64,000 bases of DNA from the NCBI GenBank assembly GCA_910587655.1, contig CAJUND010000011.1:53431-117430 (forward strand). The letters are read 5' to 3'. This document shows positions 44,647-54,134 of this stretch, in pieces (position 1 is the first letter of the stretch; each line of letters opens with the position of its first letter). The position numbers and the translations under genes are program-made. Origin of the DNA: an uncultured Agathobacter sp. GTDB taxonomy: Bacteria > Bacillota > Clostridia > Lachnospirales > Lachnospiraceae. Under the pieces are notes generated by a model, which did no database searches, had not been told where the DNA came from, and worked only from the letters and a program-made list of their open reading frames with translations.

Positions 44647-46080
44647 ATGTTTGAATGGCTGGACAGTGAGTTACTGATAGATCAATTAATAGAGCTGCTG
44701 CTTGTTTATGATGTGAAAGGGCATATTCTCTATGCCAACAAAACAGCATCAGAAAAGCTGGAATATGCCAGAGGCGAGCTTGAGGAATGTAATATAAAGG
44801 AAGTTTTCAGGCAGGAGTTTTCCGATATCAAAGGGACAGATTTTTTTGATACCGGCAGACTGGAGAGTGGAAAAGAATTATCCATCTACCGGAAGAACAA
44901 GTCCTGTTTTCCTACAAAAATCTCTGTTTATCCGGCAGAAACCGAAGGGACATATCTGCTTCTTGCAGAGGATATTTCTGTGCCCCGGGAGCTGAATGCG
45001 CAGCTTCACAGTGCAAAAGAAGAAGAAAAAGAAAATATTAAAAGACAGAATGAGTTTACGGCAAATGTGACGCATGAGCTCAGGACGCCGGTCAACGGAA
45101 TCCGCGGCCATGTCATGTCAATGATGGAAAAGATACAGGATGAGGAACTGAAAAAGACACTGGATATTATTCTGTACTGCTGTAATAATATGTCGGAAAT
45201 CATTAATAATATACTGGATTTTTCCAAAATGGAGGCTGGCAAGTTTACCATTGAGGAAAAAGAGTTTGATTTTTACAAGATGATGGACCGTGTGATTGCC
45301 ACTCACAGCAACGAAATCAATAAAAAGGGACTCCGCCTGAAAGTTGATGTGAACGACCGGATTCCGGGTATGCTGATTGGTGATGAACTCCGTCTGGTCC
45401 AGATTTTAAATAACCTGCTGTCAAATGCCGTAAAATTCACGATGGTAGGATATATCAGTATTTTTGCGGATGTAACCATGCATGTGAATGATGAGGTGGA
45501 ACTGTTTTTTATTGTAAAGGATACCGGAATCGGGATATCGGCGCAGGAACAGGATAAACTGTTCCAGAGTTTCAGCCAGGTGGATGCATCCATTACCAGG
45601 CGTTTTGGAGGAACAGGTCTGGGACTTGCGGTTACGAAACAGCTGGTTGAACTCATGCATGGAAATATATTTGTAGAAAGTGAAAAAGGAAAGGGCAGTT
45701 CGTTTTCTTTTTCCATTAAACTGAAAACCGGACAGGAAGATACTGAGGACAAACGCAGCGAAGTTTTTGCTGCATGGTCTGAATATACAGATACCGAGGA
45801 TGCAGACGCAACTGAGGATTTTTTGCAGTTTGGAGAAGAAGCCAACTGCAGGGAATTAAAGAAGCGGATGGATAAACTGGTACTTTCCATTGAGCTTGGG
45901 GCCTGGGACAAGGCGGAGATACTTGCTTCCACCATTAAGGCACTGGTTGTGCAGGGAGACGGCGACATTAAAAAGCAGGTGCTGCGCATGGAAATGGCAA
46001 TCCGCAAAAGTAATTATGATAAAAGCATGGAAATGTACCAGAATGTAAGAGAGATGCTTTCTGAGCAGATGGCATTTTGA
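44647..46080 (+). CDS. PAS-containing hybrid-type sensor histidine kinase (soluble)
   Basis: A 477-residue protein with no membrane segment. The start at 44647 follows GGAGGA; a GTG 15 codons upstream lacks a site. A PAS domain (about 8-115), a short coiled coil, HisKA with phospho-His143 (TANVTHELRTPVNGI), and a HATPase_c domain with DTGIGIS and GGTGLGLAVTKQL. After about residue 365 a C-terminal helical region of about 110 residues has no receiver and no clear phosphotransfer His. It is flanked by two response regulators that are its likely partners. Confidence 0.88.
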   Translation: MFEWLDSELLIDQLIELLLVYDVKGHILYANKTASEKLEYARGELEECNIKEVFRQEFSDIKGTDFFDTGRLESGKELSIYRKNKSCFPTKISVYPAETEGTYLLLAEDISVPRELNAQLHSAKEEEKENIKRQNEFTANVTHELRTPVNGIRGHVMSMMEKIQDEELKKTLDIILYCCNNMSEIINNILDFSKMEAGKFTIEEKEFDFYKMMDRVIATHSNEINKKGLRLKVDVNDRIPGMLIGDELRLVQILNNLLSNAVKFTMVGYISIFADVTMHVNDEVELFFIVKDTGIGISAQEQDKLFQSFSQVDASITRRFGGTGLGLAVTKQLVELMHGNIFVESEKGKGSSFSFSIKLKTGQEDTEDKRSEVFAAWSEYTDTEDADATEDFLQFGEEANCRELKKRMDKLVLSIELGAWDKAEILASTIKALVVQGDGDIKKQVLRMEMAIRKSNYDKSMEMYQNVREMLSEQMAF

Positions 46081-46094
46081 AAGGAGAGTTGATT

Positions 46095-47186
46095 ATGGAA
46101 GTGGATCATACAACAAAAAGTCCACCCCAGATTCTGATTGTCGATGACGTGGATGTAAATGTAGAAATACTGGATAATATTATTTCGCAGGAAGGCTATG
46201 GTACTCTGTGCGCATTAAAAGTGCAGGATGCCATCGAACTCATCCGGAAGACAAAACCTTCCCTCATCCTTTCAGATATTTCAATGCCGGAGATTGATGG
46301 TTTTGAATTCTGCCGGATGTTAAAGAATAATCCAAAAACAAGGGATATTCCTGTTATTTTTGTAACAGCATTAAGCAGCGAGGAAGAAAAGAAAAAAGCA
46401 TTCATGGCAGGCGCCGTGGATTATATACCAAAACCTGTGGATGCGGTGGAAACCATTATGCGGGTAAATAACCATCTGAGCGCTTACCATATGAAACAGC
46501 AGATGGGGGATTATAACCGCCTGATGCATAAGATGGTAGAAGAACAGAAACGGCATCTGGAGAACGGTCAGAAAAACATGCTTCTGGCACTGGTCGGAAT
46601 TATGGAACGCCGCCAGCCTTACATGAGAAAGCATCTGGACAATGTCGGATTTAACAGCCGGATTTTAGCGCAGGCCCTCCAGTTTCTGCCGGAATATGAA
46701 AGTGTGGTTACGGATGAGTTTGTGGACTGTATGGATACTGCGGCAAAGCTGCATAATATAGGCAGTATTGTTGTGCCTGAAAAAATGTATCCAAACGGGC
46801 AGATGCCCGGGGAAACGAACAGGGACTATATACAGATGTGTACGGAGGAAGGCGGAAAGATTATTGAGGATATCAATGGTAACAACGGCGACAGCCTGCT
46901 TCTGCAGATGGCGGAGCGGATTACAAGGTGTCATCATGCCCACTGGGATGGACAGGGCAGTCCACCGCTAAAAGAAAAAGAGATACCACTGGAAGCAAGA
47001 ATTACACTGCTTGCCAATGATTATGATATACTGACCGCAGGAAGGGACGGTACAGGCGGTGTTTCCGCACAGGAAGCAAAAACGATCATTAATGAGAAAA
47101 GCGGTCTCATCTATGATCCGGATATTGTACAGATATTCAATAAAATCCAGAGACAGATGAAAAGTAACGGCCGCGGGGAGGAATAA
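46095..47186 (+). CDS. Response regulator with degenerate HD-GYP domain
   Basis: A 363-residue paralogue of the regulator at 43491. The start at 46095 has AGGAG 9 bases upstream. The receiver domain has DDVD and phospho-Asp61 (LSDISMPEIDG). The output domain aligns with HD-GYP, but the metal-binding HD pair is H220-N221 (KLHNIGSIVVP) and GYP reads GSP (HHAHWDGQGSP). Loss of the metal-binding Asp predicts no phosphodiesterase activity. It may bind c-di-GMP or a partner, or compete with the canonical regulator. cheR follows after one base. Confidence 0.85.
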   Translation: MEVDHTTKSPPQILIVDDVDVNVEILDNIISQEGYGTLCALKVQDAIELIRKTKPSLILSDISMPEIDGFEFCRMLKNNPKTRDIPVIFVTALSSEEEKKKAFMAGAVDYIPKPVDAVETIMRVNNHLSAYHMKQQMGDYNRLMHKMVEEQKRHLENGQKNMLLALVGIMERRQPYMRKHLDNVGFNSRILAQALQFLPEYESVVTDEFVDCMDTAAKLHNIGSIVVPEKMYPNGQMPGETNRDYIQMCTEEGGKIIEDINGNNGDSLLLQMAERITRCHHAHWDGQGSPPLKEKEIPLEARITLLANDYDILTAGRDGTGGVSAQEAKTIINEKSGLIYDPDIVQIFNKIQRQMKSNGRGEE

Positions 47187-47187
47187 C

Positions 47188-47991
47188 GTGTTATCTGATC
47201 ATGAGTTTCAAAGAATTGTTTCATATGTGAAGGGCAATTACGGGATTGATTTAAGCCAGAAAAGAATCCTGGTAGACGGCAGGCTGAAAAATTACCTGCT
47301 TAGAAATGGATATTCCGGTTATGATGAATATATGGAGGAAGTAGAATCCAATCCCGGCGGTAAGGAAGCAAAAAATCTTGTCAACATACTGACAACCAAT
47401 CATACATATTTTATGAGGGAAAGTGAGCACTTTGATTTTTTGCAGCAGGTGGTACTTCCCCAGCTGAAAGTAAAGGAAGCCGCAAGGAAGGATTTGCGGA
47501 TATGGTCAGCAGCTTCTTCAACAGGAGAGGAACCGTATACACTTGCAATGATTCTGATGGATTTTTTCGGACTCGAACACAAACAGTGGGATACCACAGT
47601 GCTTGCCACTGATATTTCAACCCAGGTGCTGGAACATGCGTCAAAGGGAGTTTATCTGAAAGAGCAGCTGGAAGTTCTGCCGCCGAAATGGAAGAACCAC
47701 TATTTTAAGAAGATTGGGACAGAAGAATACCAGGCAACCGAGGAGTTACGAAAAGAAGTTCTCTTCCGGCAGTTTAACCTGATGAACAGGTTTCCGTTCC
47801 GCAGAAAGTTCCATGTTGTTTTTCTGCGAAATGTTATGATTTATTTTGAAGAAGATACAAAATATGGGCTTTTGGATAAGATTTATGACTTTATGGAACC
47901 GGGGGGGTATCTGTTTATCGGAACAACGGAAAGTCTGAATAAGGGCAGAACAAGGTTTAACTATGTCCAGCCTTCAATCTATAGAAAATAA
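47188..47991 (+). CDS. cheR: Chemotaxis protein methyltransferase CheR
   Basis: Methylates glutamates of chemoreceptors using SAM. The 267-residue chain has the N-terminal helical CheR domain (to about 75) and the methyltransferase domain with IWSAASSTGEEPYTLAMIL, TDISTQVLEHASKGVY and RNVMIYF. Length is normal. The start is GTG with GGGGAGGA 5 bases before it. It belongs to the operon with cheB, cheA, cheW and a receptor. Confidence 0.95.
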   Translation: MLSDHEFQRIVSYVKGNYGIDLSQKRILVDGRLKNYLLRNGYSGYDEYMEEVESNPGGKEAKNLVNILTTNHTYFMRESEHFDFLQQVVLPQLKVKEAARKDLRIWSAASSTGEEPYTLAMILMDFFGLEHKQWDTTVLATDISTQVLEHASKGVYLKEQLEVLPPKWKNHYFKKIGTEEYQATEELRKEVLFRQFNLMNRFPFRRKFHVVFLRNVMIYFEEDTKYGLLDKIYDFMEPGGYLFIGTTESLNKGRTRFNYVQPSIYRK

Positions 47992-48002
47992 GGGAGATTT
48001 TT

Positions 48003-49022
48003 ATGAGGAAAATTAAAGTACTTGTAGTGGATGATTCCATATTGTTCCGTAATCTGCTGGTACAGAATCTGGAACAGGATCCAGGTATTGAAGTTGTGGC
48101 ACAGGCGGGGGATCCATATGAAGCCAGGGATGCCATTCTAAAATATAAGCCGGATGTTATGACACTGGATGTGGAAATGCCCAGAATGAGCGGGATAGAG
48201 TTTTTAAGGAAACTGATGCCCCAGTATCCGATTCCTACGGTTGTTATCAGTGCGCTGGATGCATCCGTATTTGATGCACTTGAAGCAGGGGCAGTGGATT
48301 TTGTAAACAAACCGTCCAATATGGATAGAGTACAGCTGGGACAGTTTTTAAGACAGGAGCTTGTAACAAAGATTAAAATTGCATCCACGGCAAAACTTGG
48401 CCAGCTGAAAAAAGTAGATGTTAATCCCGTGGGGGGAGGCATCGCAAAGCCGGACGGACGGCTGATTGCCATTGGAGCTTCCACTGGCGGAACAGAAGCT
48501 ATTTTTGAGGTTGTCAAACAGTTCCGGCGTGATATACCCGGAGTTGTGATTGTCCAGCATATGCCTCCGGGATTTACAAAGATGTATGCGGAAAGATTAA
48601 ACAACCAGTGTACTGTTTCTGTCAAGGAAGCGGAAACAGGCGACAGGGTTTTGCAGGGGCAGGTTCTGATTGCACCGGGAGACCGGCAGATGCGGGTTGT
48701 AAAAGTTGGAAACATGTACCAGGTGGAATGCAGGGGAACCGAAAAGGTAAGCGGACACTGTCCGTCTGTGGATGTACTGTTTGAGTCTGTGGCAAAGGTT
48801 GCAGGAAACAAGGCAATCGGTGTCATACTGACCGGAATGGGTGCAGATGGTTCCAAGGGACTTCTGCAGATGCGAAAGGCGGGTGCACAGACCATCGGAC
48901 AAAATGAAGCAACCTGTGTGGTATATGGTATGCCAAAGGTTGCCTATGACATCGGTGCGGTACAGTACCAGACAGGAATTACGGCAGTTACAGGCAAAAT
49001 ATACAGTCTGTTAAAAGCATAA
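48003..49022 (+). CDS. cheB: Chemotaxis protein methylesterase CheB
   Basis: Demethylates or deamidates receptors, opposing CheR. The 339-residue chain has a receiver domain with phospho-Asp56 (MTLDVEMPRMSG) and a CheB catalytic domain with the nucleophile motif AIGASTGGTEAI (Ser about 161), the His in VQHMPPGF and the Asp in TGMGADGSKG. Length matches the family. GGGAG precedes the start. Confidence 0.95.
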   Translation: MRKIKVLVVDDSILFRNLLVQNLEQDPGIEVVAQAGDPYEARDAILKYKPDVMTLDVEMPRMSGIEFLRKLMPQYPIPTVVISALDASVFDALEAGAVDFVNKPSNMDRVQLGQFLRQELVTKIKIASTAKLGQLKKVDVNPVGGGIAKPDGRLIAIGASTGGTEAIFEVVKQFRRDIPGVVIVQHMPPGFTKMYAERLNNQCTVSVKEAETGDRVLQGQVLIAPGDRQMRVVKVGNMYQVECRGTEKVSGHCPSVDVLFESVAKVAGNKAIGVILTGMGADGSKGLLQMRKAGAQTIGQNEATCVVYGMPKVAYDIGAVQYQTGITAVTGKIYSLLKA

Positions 49023-49042
49023 ATAGAAAGGAGTACAGTGAT

Positions 49043-49435
49043 ATGAAAATATTAATGGCAGAAGATGACTTCGCCAGCCGTAAGTTTATGGATAATTATC
49101 TGTCACAGTATGGGGAATGTGATGTGACAGTAGACGGGGAAGAGGCTGTCGATGCCTTTATGATGGCACTCGAAGACGATGAACCTTACGATTTGATCTG
49201 TCTTGACGTGATGATGCCGGTTATGGACGGGTATCAGGTACTGAAGGCAATCCGTGATATTGAAACACAGAGGGGAATTTCAAAGAAAAAACGTGTCAAG
49301 GTCATTATGACATCCGCACTGAATGAGGAGCGCAATGTAAAGACGGCATTTGAGCTGGGATGTGAGGCATATTCCGGCAAGCCCATTGATGTGGAGAAAT
49401 TTGATAAGTTATTAAAAAAGCTGGAATTAATTTGA
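49043..49435 (+). CDS. Single-domain response regulator (CheY-like)
   Basis: A 130-residue stand-alone receiver with acidic EDD (7-9), phospho-Asp at about 56 (CLDVMMPVMDGY), Ser/Thr switch (MTSALNE) and Lys of SGKP. Placed between cheB and cheA, it is the probable phosphoryl acceptor from CheA. As no flagellar switch gene is nearby, its output may be the pilus motor or another target. AAAGGAG is upstream. Confidence 0.85.
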   Translation: MKILMAEDDFASRKFMDNYLSQYGECDVTVDGEEAVDAFMMALEDDEPYDLICLDVMMPVMDGYQVLKAIRDIETQRGISKKKRVKVIMTSALNEERNVKTAFELGCEAYSGKPIDVEKFDKLLKKLELI

Positions 49436-49480
49436 GTAACGTCATAGGACGGTTACAAAATACGAAGGATTGGAGGAAGT

Positions 49481-51613
49481 ATGGCAGAGGAATTTAACAA
49501 TGACGGAATGCTGGATATGTTTTTATATGAAAGCGGCCAGCTTTTGGAAAAGCTAGAGGGCATCATACTGGAAAAACAGGATGCCGACTGTTTTGACGAG
49601 TCCGATATTAATGAAATCTTCCGAATCATGCATACAATTAAGGGTTCATCCGGAATCATGATGTTTGAAAACATCACAAAGGTTACCCACAGACTGGAAG
49701 ATGTGTTCTTCTATCTGAGGGAATCACAGCCGGATAATGTGCCCCATCTGGAGCTGGTGGATAAGGTTCTTGATGTGTCTGATTTTGTCAATGGTGAGAT
49801 GGAAAAAATTAAGGCTGGCGGAAAGACGGACGGTGATGAAGGTCCTCTTTTAAAAGAACTGGATGATTTTCTTGCCAAGCTCAAGGGCGAAATCAAGGAC
49901 CAGGGAATTCCGCTTCCAAAGCAGAAGAAGAATGACGAGCCGAGCCAGTTTTATATCGCGCCTGTGGCAAGTGAGAACAGCCGGTTTTTCCAGATAGTCA
50001 TTCATTACCGGAATGACACCATGATGAGTAATCTGCGTGCATATGCAGCAACTTTTGCCCTGAAAGAGGTTGCCGAAGATATGCTGTATACACCAGAGGA
50101 TATCATGACAAACGAGTCGAGTGCAGATGTGATTCTTGCAGAAGGGTTTTATATCATCCTGCAGACGAAAAGTTCGGCAGAGGAAGTTCATGAACTGGTG
50201 GACAGTACTGAGGCTGAAAACATTGAAATCTCAGAGCTTTCTGCAGAGGAATACGGGCAGAAACTTGTGGAACACGGACGGGTGGACGCACCGCCGGCAG
50301 CCAGTGCAAAAGCAAGTGAACCGGTAAAGGAAGAAAAAAAGGCGCAGGCGCCGGTTGTTCCCGGAGATTATGTTGTCAAGTCAAAGGAAACCGGAAAAGG
50401 AAAGACCCTTGCAAAGAACCAGCCGAAGAAGCAGAGTATTATCAGTGTAAATGTAGAAAAAATGGATGCACTGATGGACTTAATCGGGGAAATTGTAATT
50501 GCCGAGGCAGTTGTGTTGCAGAATCCTGATTTAAAAGTGCCGGGGCTTGAACTTCCAAACTTCCAGAAAGCGGGAGCGCAGCTTTCCAAGATTACCACAG
50601 AGCTGCAGGAAATCATCATGTCCCTGCGAATGATGCCGCTGACAAATGCATTTCAGAAGATGAAAAGAATTGTCTTTGATGTTTCCAGAAAACTTGGAAA
50701 AGACATAGAGGTGCAGGTGGTTGGTGAGAACACAGAGGTGGATAAAAATATCATTGAGCATATTACGGATCCTTTGATGCATCTGGTTCGAAATTCTGTG
50801 GACCATGGAATTGAAGAGAATGTGGAAGAGAGAACCAGCCGCGGCAAACCGGCAAAGGGAAGGATTACACTGGAAGCCAAAAACGAGGGCGGAAAGGTAT
50901 ATATCAGCGTAAAGGATGACGGAAAAGGACTCAGCAAGGAAAAACTGTATGAAAAGGCATATAATGTCGGATTAATCGGGGAAAGACCAATTACGGATTT
51001 TACTGACAAGGAAATTTACAGTTTCATTACCCTGCCGGGATTTTCCACAAAAGAGCAGGTAACAGAATATTCCGGACGAGGGGTCGGCATGGATGTGGTT
51101 GTTAAGAACATCCAGAGCATCGGCGGAAGGCTGGATATTGAAAGTACGGAAGGCGCAGGTTCGGAGATGACACTTGTGATTCCGCTGACGCTTGCCATTA
51201 TTAACGGTATTGTCGTACAGATTGGAACATCTTCATTTGTACTGGAAACAGCATCAGTAAAAACCTTTATGAGAATCACCAGTGACTCCATAATTACGGA
51301 ACCGGACGGAGAGGAGTACATTGTTCTTCGGGATGAGTGTTATCCGTTTGTCCGTCTGAATGAAAAATATAATCTAAAGGAAGCCGGAACCAAGGTGGAG
51401 GATGGTATCATAGTAGTACTCGAACACGAGAGCCACCAGATATGTATACTGATTGACAAACTGGTGCAGGAGCAGGAAATTGTTGTCAAGCCAATTCCAT
51501 CCTATATCAGAAAAGTAAAGGGTGTGTCCGGATGTACACAGCTGGGGGATGGCAGCATTGCCCTGATACTGGATATCGCCAGTCTTGTAGAAAATAAAGA
51601 AAGGAGGATATAG
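49481..51613 (+). CDS. cheA: Chemotaxis histidine kinase CheA
   Basis: Receptor-coupled kinase. The 710-residue chain has the P1 phosphotransfer domain with phospho-His51 (IMHTIKGSSG), a P2-like region (about 160-260), a low-complexity linker, P3 dimerisation (about 325-390), P4 ATP-binding domain with HLVRNSVDHGIE, VKDDGKGLS and GFSTKEQVTEYSGRGVGMDVV (read in part), and a CheW-like P5 domain (about 575-705). GGAGGAAG precedes the start. cheW starts directly after its stop. Confidence 0.95.
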   Translation: MAEEFNNDGMLDMFLYESGQLLEKLEGIILEKQDADCFDESDINEIFRIMHTIKGSSGIMMFENITKVTHRLEDVFFYLRESQPDNVPHLELVDKVLDVSDFVNGEMEKIKAGGKTDGDEGPLLKELDDFLAKLKGEIKDQGIPLPKQKKNDEPSQFYIAPVASENSRFFQIVIHYRNDTMMSNLRAYAATFALKEVAEDMLYTPEDIMTNESSADVILAEGFYIILQTKSSAEEVHELVDSTEAENIEISELSAEEYGQKLVEHGRVDAPPAASAKASEPVKEEKKAQAPVVPGDYVVKSKETGKGKTLAKNQPKKQSIISVNVEKMDALMDLIGEIVIAEAVVLQNPDLKVPGLELPNFQKAGAQLSKITTELQEIIMSLRMMPLTNAFQKMKRIVFDVSRKLGKDIEVQVVGENTEVDKNIIEHITDPLMHLVRNSVDHGIEENVEERTSRGKPAKGRITLEAKNEGGKVYISVKDDGKGLSKEKLYEKAYNVGLIGERPITDFTDKEIYSFITLPGFSTKEQVTEYSGRGVGMDVVVKNIQSIGGRLDIESTEGAGSEMTLVIPLTLAIINGIVVQIGTSSFVLETASVKTFMRITSDSIITEPDGEEYIVLRDECYPFVRLNEKYNLKEAGTKVEDGIIVVLEHESHQICILIDKLVQEQEIVVKPIPSYIRKVKGVSGCTQLGDGSIALILDIASLVENKERRI

Positions 51614-52138
51614 ATGGCTGAGGAAATTATGGTAGCGGAATTGGAAGAAGAAGCTGCAGACGAGTCCCAGAAGGGACAGTTTATGACCTTCCAGACAGGA
51701 AAGGAGTTCTTTGGCATCGGTATCAGCTACATCAATGAAATCATTATGATGCAGCCCATCACACCGGTACCGGAAGTAGATGATTATATCAAAGGACTGA
51801 TTAATCTGCGCGGTAAGATTATTCCGGTCATCGATGTCCGGGTGAGATTTAAGATGGCTCCTGCGGAGTACACGGACAGAACGTGTATTATCATCATTAA
51901 TGTGAAATCCATGACAATTGGTCTGATTGTCGAACAGATAGCAGAAGTTGTCAATATCTCAGATGATGATATTGTTTCCCTTCCGTCCCTGAAACGCAAA
52001 GAACGGGAGCATAACAAATATGTTTATGGTCTTGCCAGACTGGAAGATTCCGTAAAGATGCTGCTTGATCCGGAGAAACTGATAAAACAGGAAGACCTGG
52101 AAAAAATTGGGGAGAATCAAGAGGAAGAACAAGAGTAA
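51614..52138 (+). CDS. cheW: Chemotaxis coupling protein CheW
   Basis: Scaffold joining receptors to CheA. The 174-residue chain is a single CheW domain (KGQFMTFQTGKEFFGIGI, ISYINEI, PVPEVDDYIKGLINLRGKIIPVIDVR, read in part, and GLIVEQIAEV) plus a short acidic tail. AAGGAGGATATAG lies at the end of cheA, so the two are coupled. Confidence 0.95.
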   Translation: MAEEIMVAELEEEAADESQKGQFMTFQTGKEFFGIGISYINEIIMMQPITPVPEVDDYIKGLINLRGKIIPVIDVRVRFKMAPAEYTDRTCIIIINVKSMTIGLIVEQIAEVVNISDDDIVSLPSLKRKEREHNKYVYGLARLEDSVKMLLDPEKLIKQEDLEKIGENQEEEQE

Positions 52139-52154
52139 AAAGGAGAAAGATAAA

Positions 52155-53981
52155 ATGAAAAAAGGAGAATCTACAATGAAAAAAGGTTTTTCAATAAACA
52201 ACATGTCCGTTCGGGCAAAAATTACAATGTTCAGTGTTGTGATGCTGGTGTTCATGCTCTGCATTGCAGCGGTTGGAATTTTTTCTGCCAACTCCATTAA
52301 CCAGACGAGAAAAAAGCTCTATGATAACTATGGAATGGGCCAGTTATATATGAGCCAGGGATTTTCAGATTTCTGTAACATAAAGGTGCGTATCAGAAAT
52401 GCCCTGCTTGCTTATGCTGATGATGCGGCTAATTTCAAGGCACAGAAAGATGATATTGAGAAATACAAAGAAGAATGCTATGAGTCTTTTGGTAAGTTTG
52501 AAGCGCTTATGGATGTATTTCCGCAGGAAATCCGCGACCAGTACCAGCAGGTCAGGGATGCCGTTGACGAATGGATTGCTGCGAACGAAAACTACATTAC
52601 CCTTGGGGAAAGCAATCGTGCAAAGGAGGCCATTAATGATCTGATGACGAGTGGTAAGACGCTTGCTAACGAAACGGAAGAGAAGTTAAATACACTGATT
52701 ACGATGCTTTCGGAAGAATCTGATAAACAAAGCAACCGAGCAGAGCTTTCCATGAATGTGCTGACTAGTATTTCAGTCGGGGTTGCAGCGCTTGCAGTCA
52801 TTATTGCAATTGCATATGCACTGGTATTAATCAAAAACATTATCGCTCCTGTTAAAAAGCTTTCCATTGCAGCAAAGAAAATGGCACTTGGTGATGTGGA
52901 TGTAGACTGTGAAAAGATTAACGATGATGATCTTGGAGAACTGATGGATAACTTCAAGATTATGATTAACGGAATCAGGGGACAGGTTGACGTTGCCAAT
53001 GAAATTGCAAAGGGTGACCTGACCGTTGTAGCGGATGTCAGAAGTGATCAGGATGTTCTGGGTAAATCATTCCAGCGTATACTAACAGATAATAACAGAA
53101 TACTCGGCGGAATCAAGGAATCAACTTCCCAGGTTACTGTTGGTGCAGAACAGGTGGCGAGTGCAAGCCAGTCACTGGCACAGGGCTCCACAGAGCAGGC
53201 AAGCGCACTGCAGGAGGTTACTGCTTCCATGGCTGAAATTGCAGAGCATACCAAGGCAAATGCAGAACAGGCGAGTGAGGCTGATGATCTGGTACGTAAT
53301 GTAAAAGAAACTGCAATTGATGGTAACGGACAAATGAAAGCAATGATTGGTGCCATGAATGACATCAATGAGTCTTCTGAAACAATTTCCAAGATTATCA
53401 AGGTCATTGACGATATCGCATTCCAGACCAATATCCTTGCACTGAATGCCGCGGTTGAGGCTGCAAGGGCAGGTGTGCATGGGAAAGGGTTTGCAGTAGT
53501 TGCGGAAGAAGTCAGAAGTCTTGCAGCAAAGAGTGCTTCTGCAGCAAGTGAAACACAGGAAATGATTGAAGATATCATCCGTAAGATTGGACACGGCAGC
53601 AAGCTCGCAGAGGAAACAGCCGTTTCACTGAATGAAATTGTAGAGGCAATTGACAAGATTGTAAGCCTGATTGGAAGTATTGCTGTGGCATCCAATGACC
53701 AGGCAACTTCTGTATCCCAGATTGACCAGGCAATCAGCCAGGTATCCCAGGTTGTACAGACAAACTCTGCTACAAGTGAGGAATGTGCGGCAGCCTCTGA
53801 GGAACTTTCCAACCAGGTGGCAAACCTTCGCACAATGATTGGAAATTACAAACTGCTGTCCCAGAACAGCGGTATGTCAGGAAGTTCATCAATGGATGAC
53901 CATCTGGACACAAAACTGCATGATGACAGCAGTTATAACGAACAGATTATTTCCCTTGACGGTGAATTTGGGAAATACTAA
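52155..53981 (+). CDS. Methyl-accepting chemotaxis receptor
   Basis: A 608-residue transmembrane receptor. Two possible starts, 52155 and 52176, each have their own GGAG; 52155 is given. There is a membrane segment (about 30-50), an extracellular four-helix-bundle domain (about 50-205), a second segment (about 215-240), a HAMP domain (about 240-295) and a signalling domain with the hairpin tip ASQSLAQGSTEQ and AFQTNILALNAAVEAARAG, read in part, with VVAEEVRSLA. The C-terminus has no CheR-docking pentapeptide. Last gene of the operon, so probably the dedicated receptor of this Che system. Confidence 0.93.
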   Translation: MKKGESTMKKGFSINNMSVRAKITMFSVVMLVFMLCIAAVGIFSANSINQTRKKLYDNYGMGQLYMSQGFSDFCNIKVRIRNALLAYADDAANFKAQKDDIEKYKEECYESFGKFEALMDVFPQEIRDQYQQVRDAVDEWIAANENYITLGESNRAKEAINDLMTSGKTLANETEEKLNTLITMLSEESDKQSNRAELSMNVLTSISVGVAALAVIIAIAYALVLIKNIIAPVKKLSIAAKKMALGDVDVDCEKINDDDLGELMDNFKIMINGIRGQVDVANEIAKGDLTVVADVRSDQDVLGKSFQRILTDNNRILGGIKESTSQVTVGAEQVASASQSLAQGSTEQASALQEVTASMAEIAEHTKANAEQASEADDLVRNVKETAIDGNGQMKAMIGAMNDINESSETISKIIKVIDDIAFQTNILALNAAVEAARAGVHGKGFAVVAEEVRSLAAKSASAASETQEMIEDIIRKIGHGSKLAEETAVSLNEIVEAIDKIVSLIGSIAVASNDQATSVSQIDQAISQVSQVVQTNSATSEECAAASEELSNQVANLRTMIGNYKLLSQNSGMSGSSSMDDHLDTKLHDDSSYNEQIISLDGEFGKY

Positions 53982-54054
53982 AATCAGACAAAAAATAATA
54001 AACAGGAACTGTAATTCCTTTTGAAGTGATTCCAGTATAGTTTTATGGTTAATT

Positions 54055-54119
54055 ATCGACAATCTTTGACATAATCTATGGGTGTTCCGTGTTTATATTA
54101 ATTATGACTGAATTTGACA
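54055..54119 (+). promoter_or_regulatory. Three 0A-box-like sites upstream of spo0A
   Basis: ATCGACA (54055-54061), TTTGACA (54065-54071) and TTTGACA (54113-54119) each match the reverse 0A box TTCGACA in 6 of 7 bases. They lie in the 153-base region before spo0A, suggesting autoregulation. A clear sigma-A or sigma-H promoter was not resolved. Confidence 0.4.
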
Positions 54120-54134
54120 TCTAGGAGGCCTTAA

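Noticed and set aside
53048..53833. Minus-strand 261-residue open frame opposite the chemoreceptor
   Set aside because: Ala/Ser/Thr-rich shadow of a low-complexity helical coding region; the plus-strand gene has full domain support.
54004..54022. Terminator after the chemoreceptor gene
   Set aside because: AGGAA/TTCCT stem of only five pairs followed by TTTT; too weak to list as a feature.
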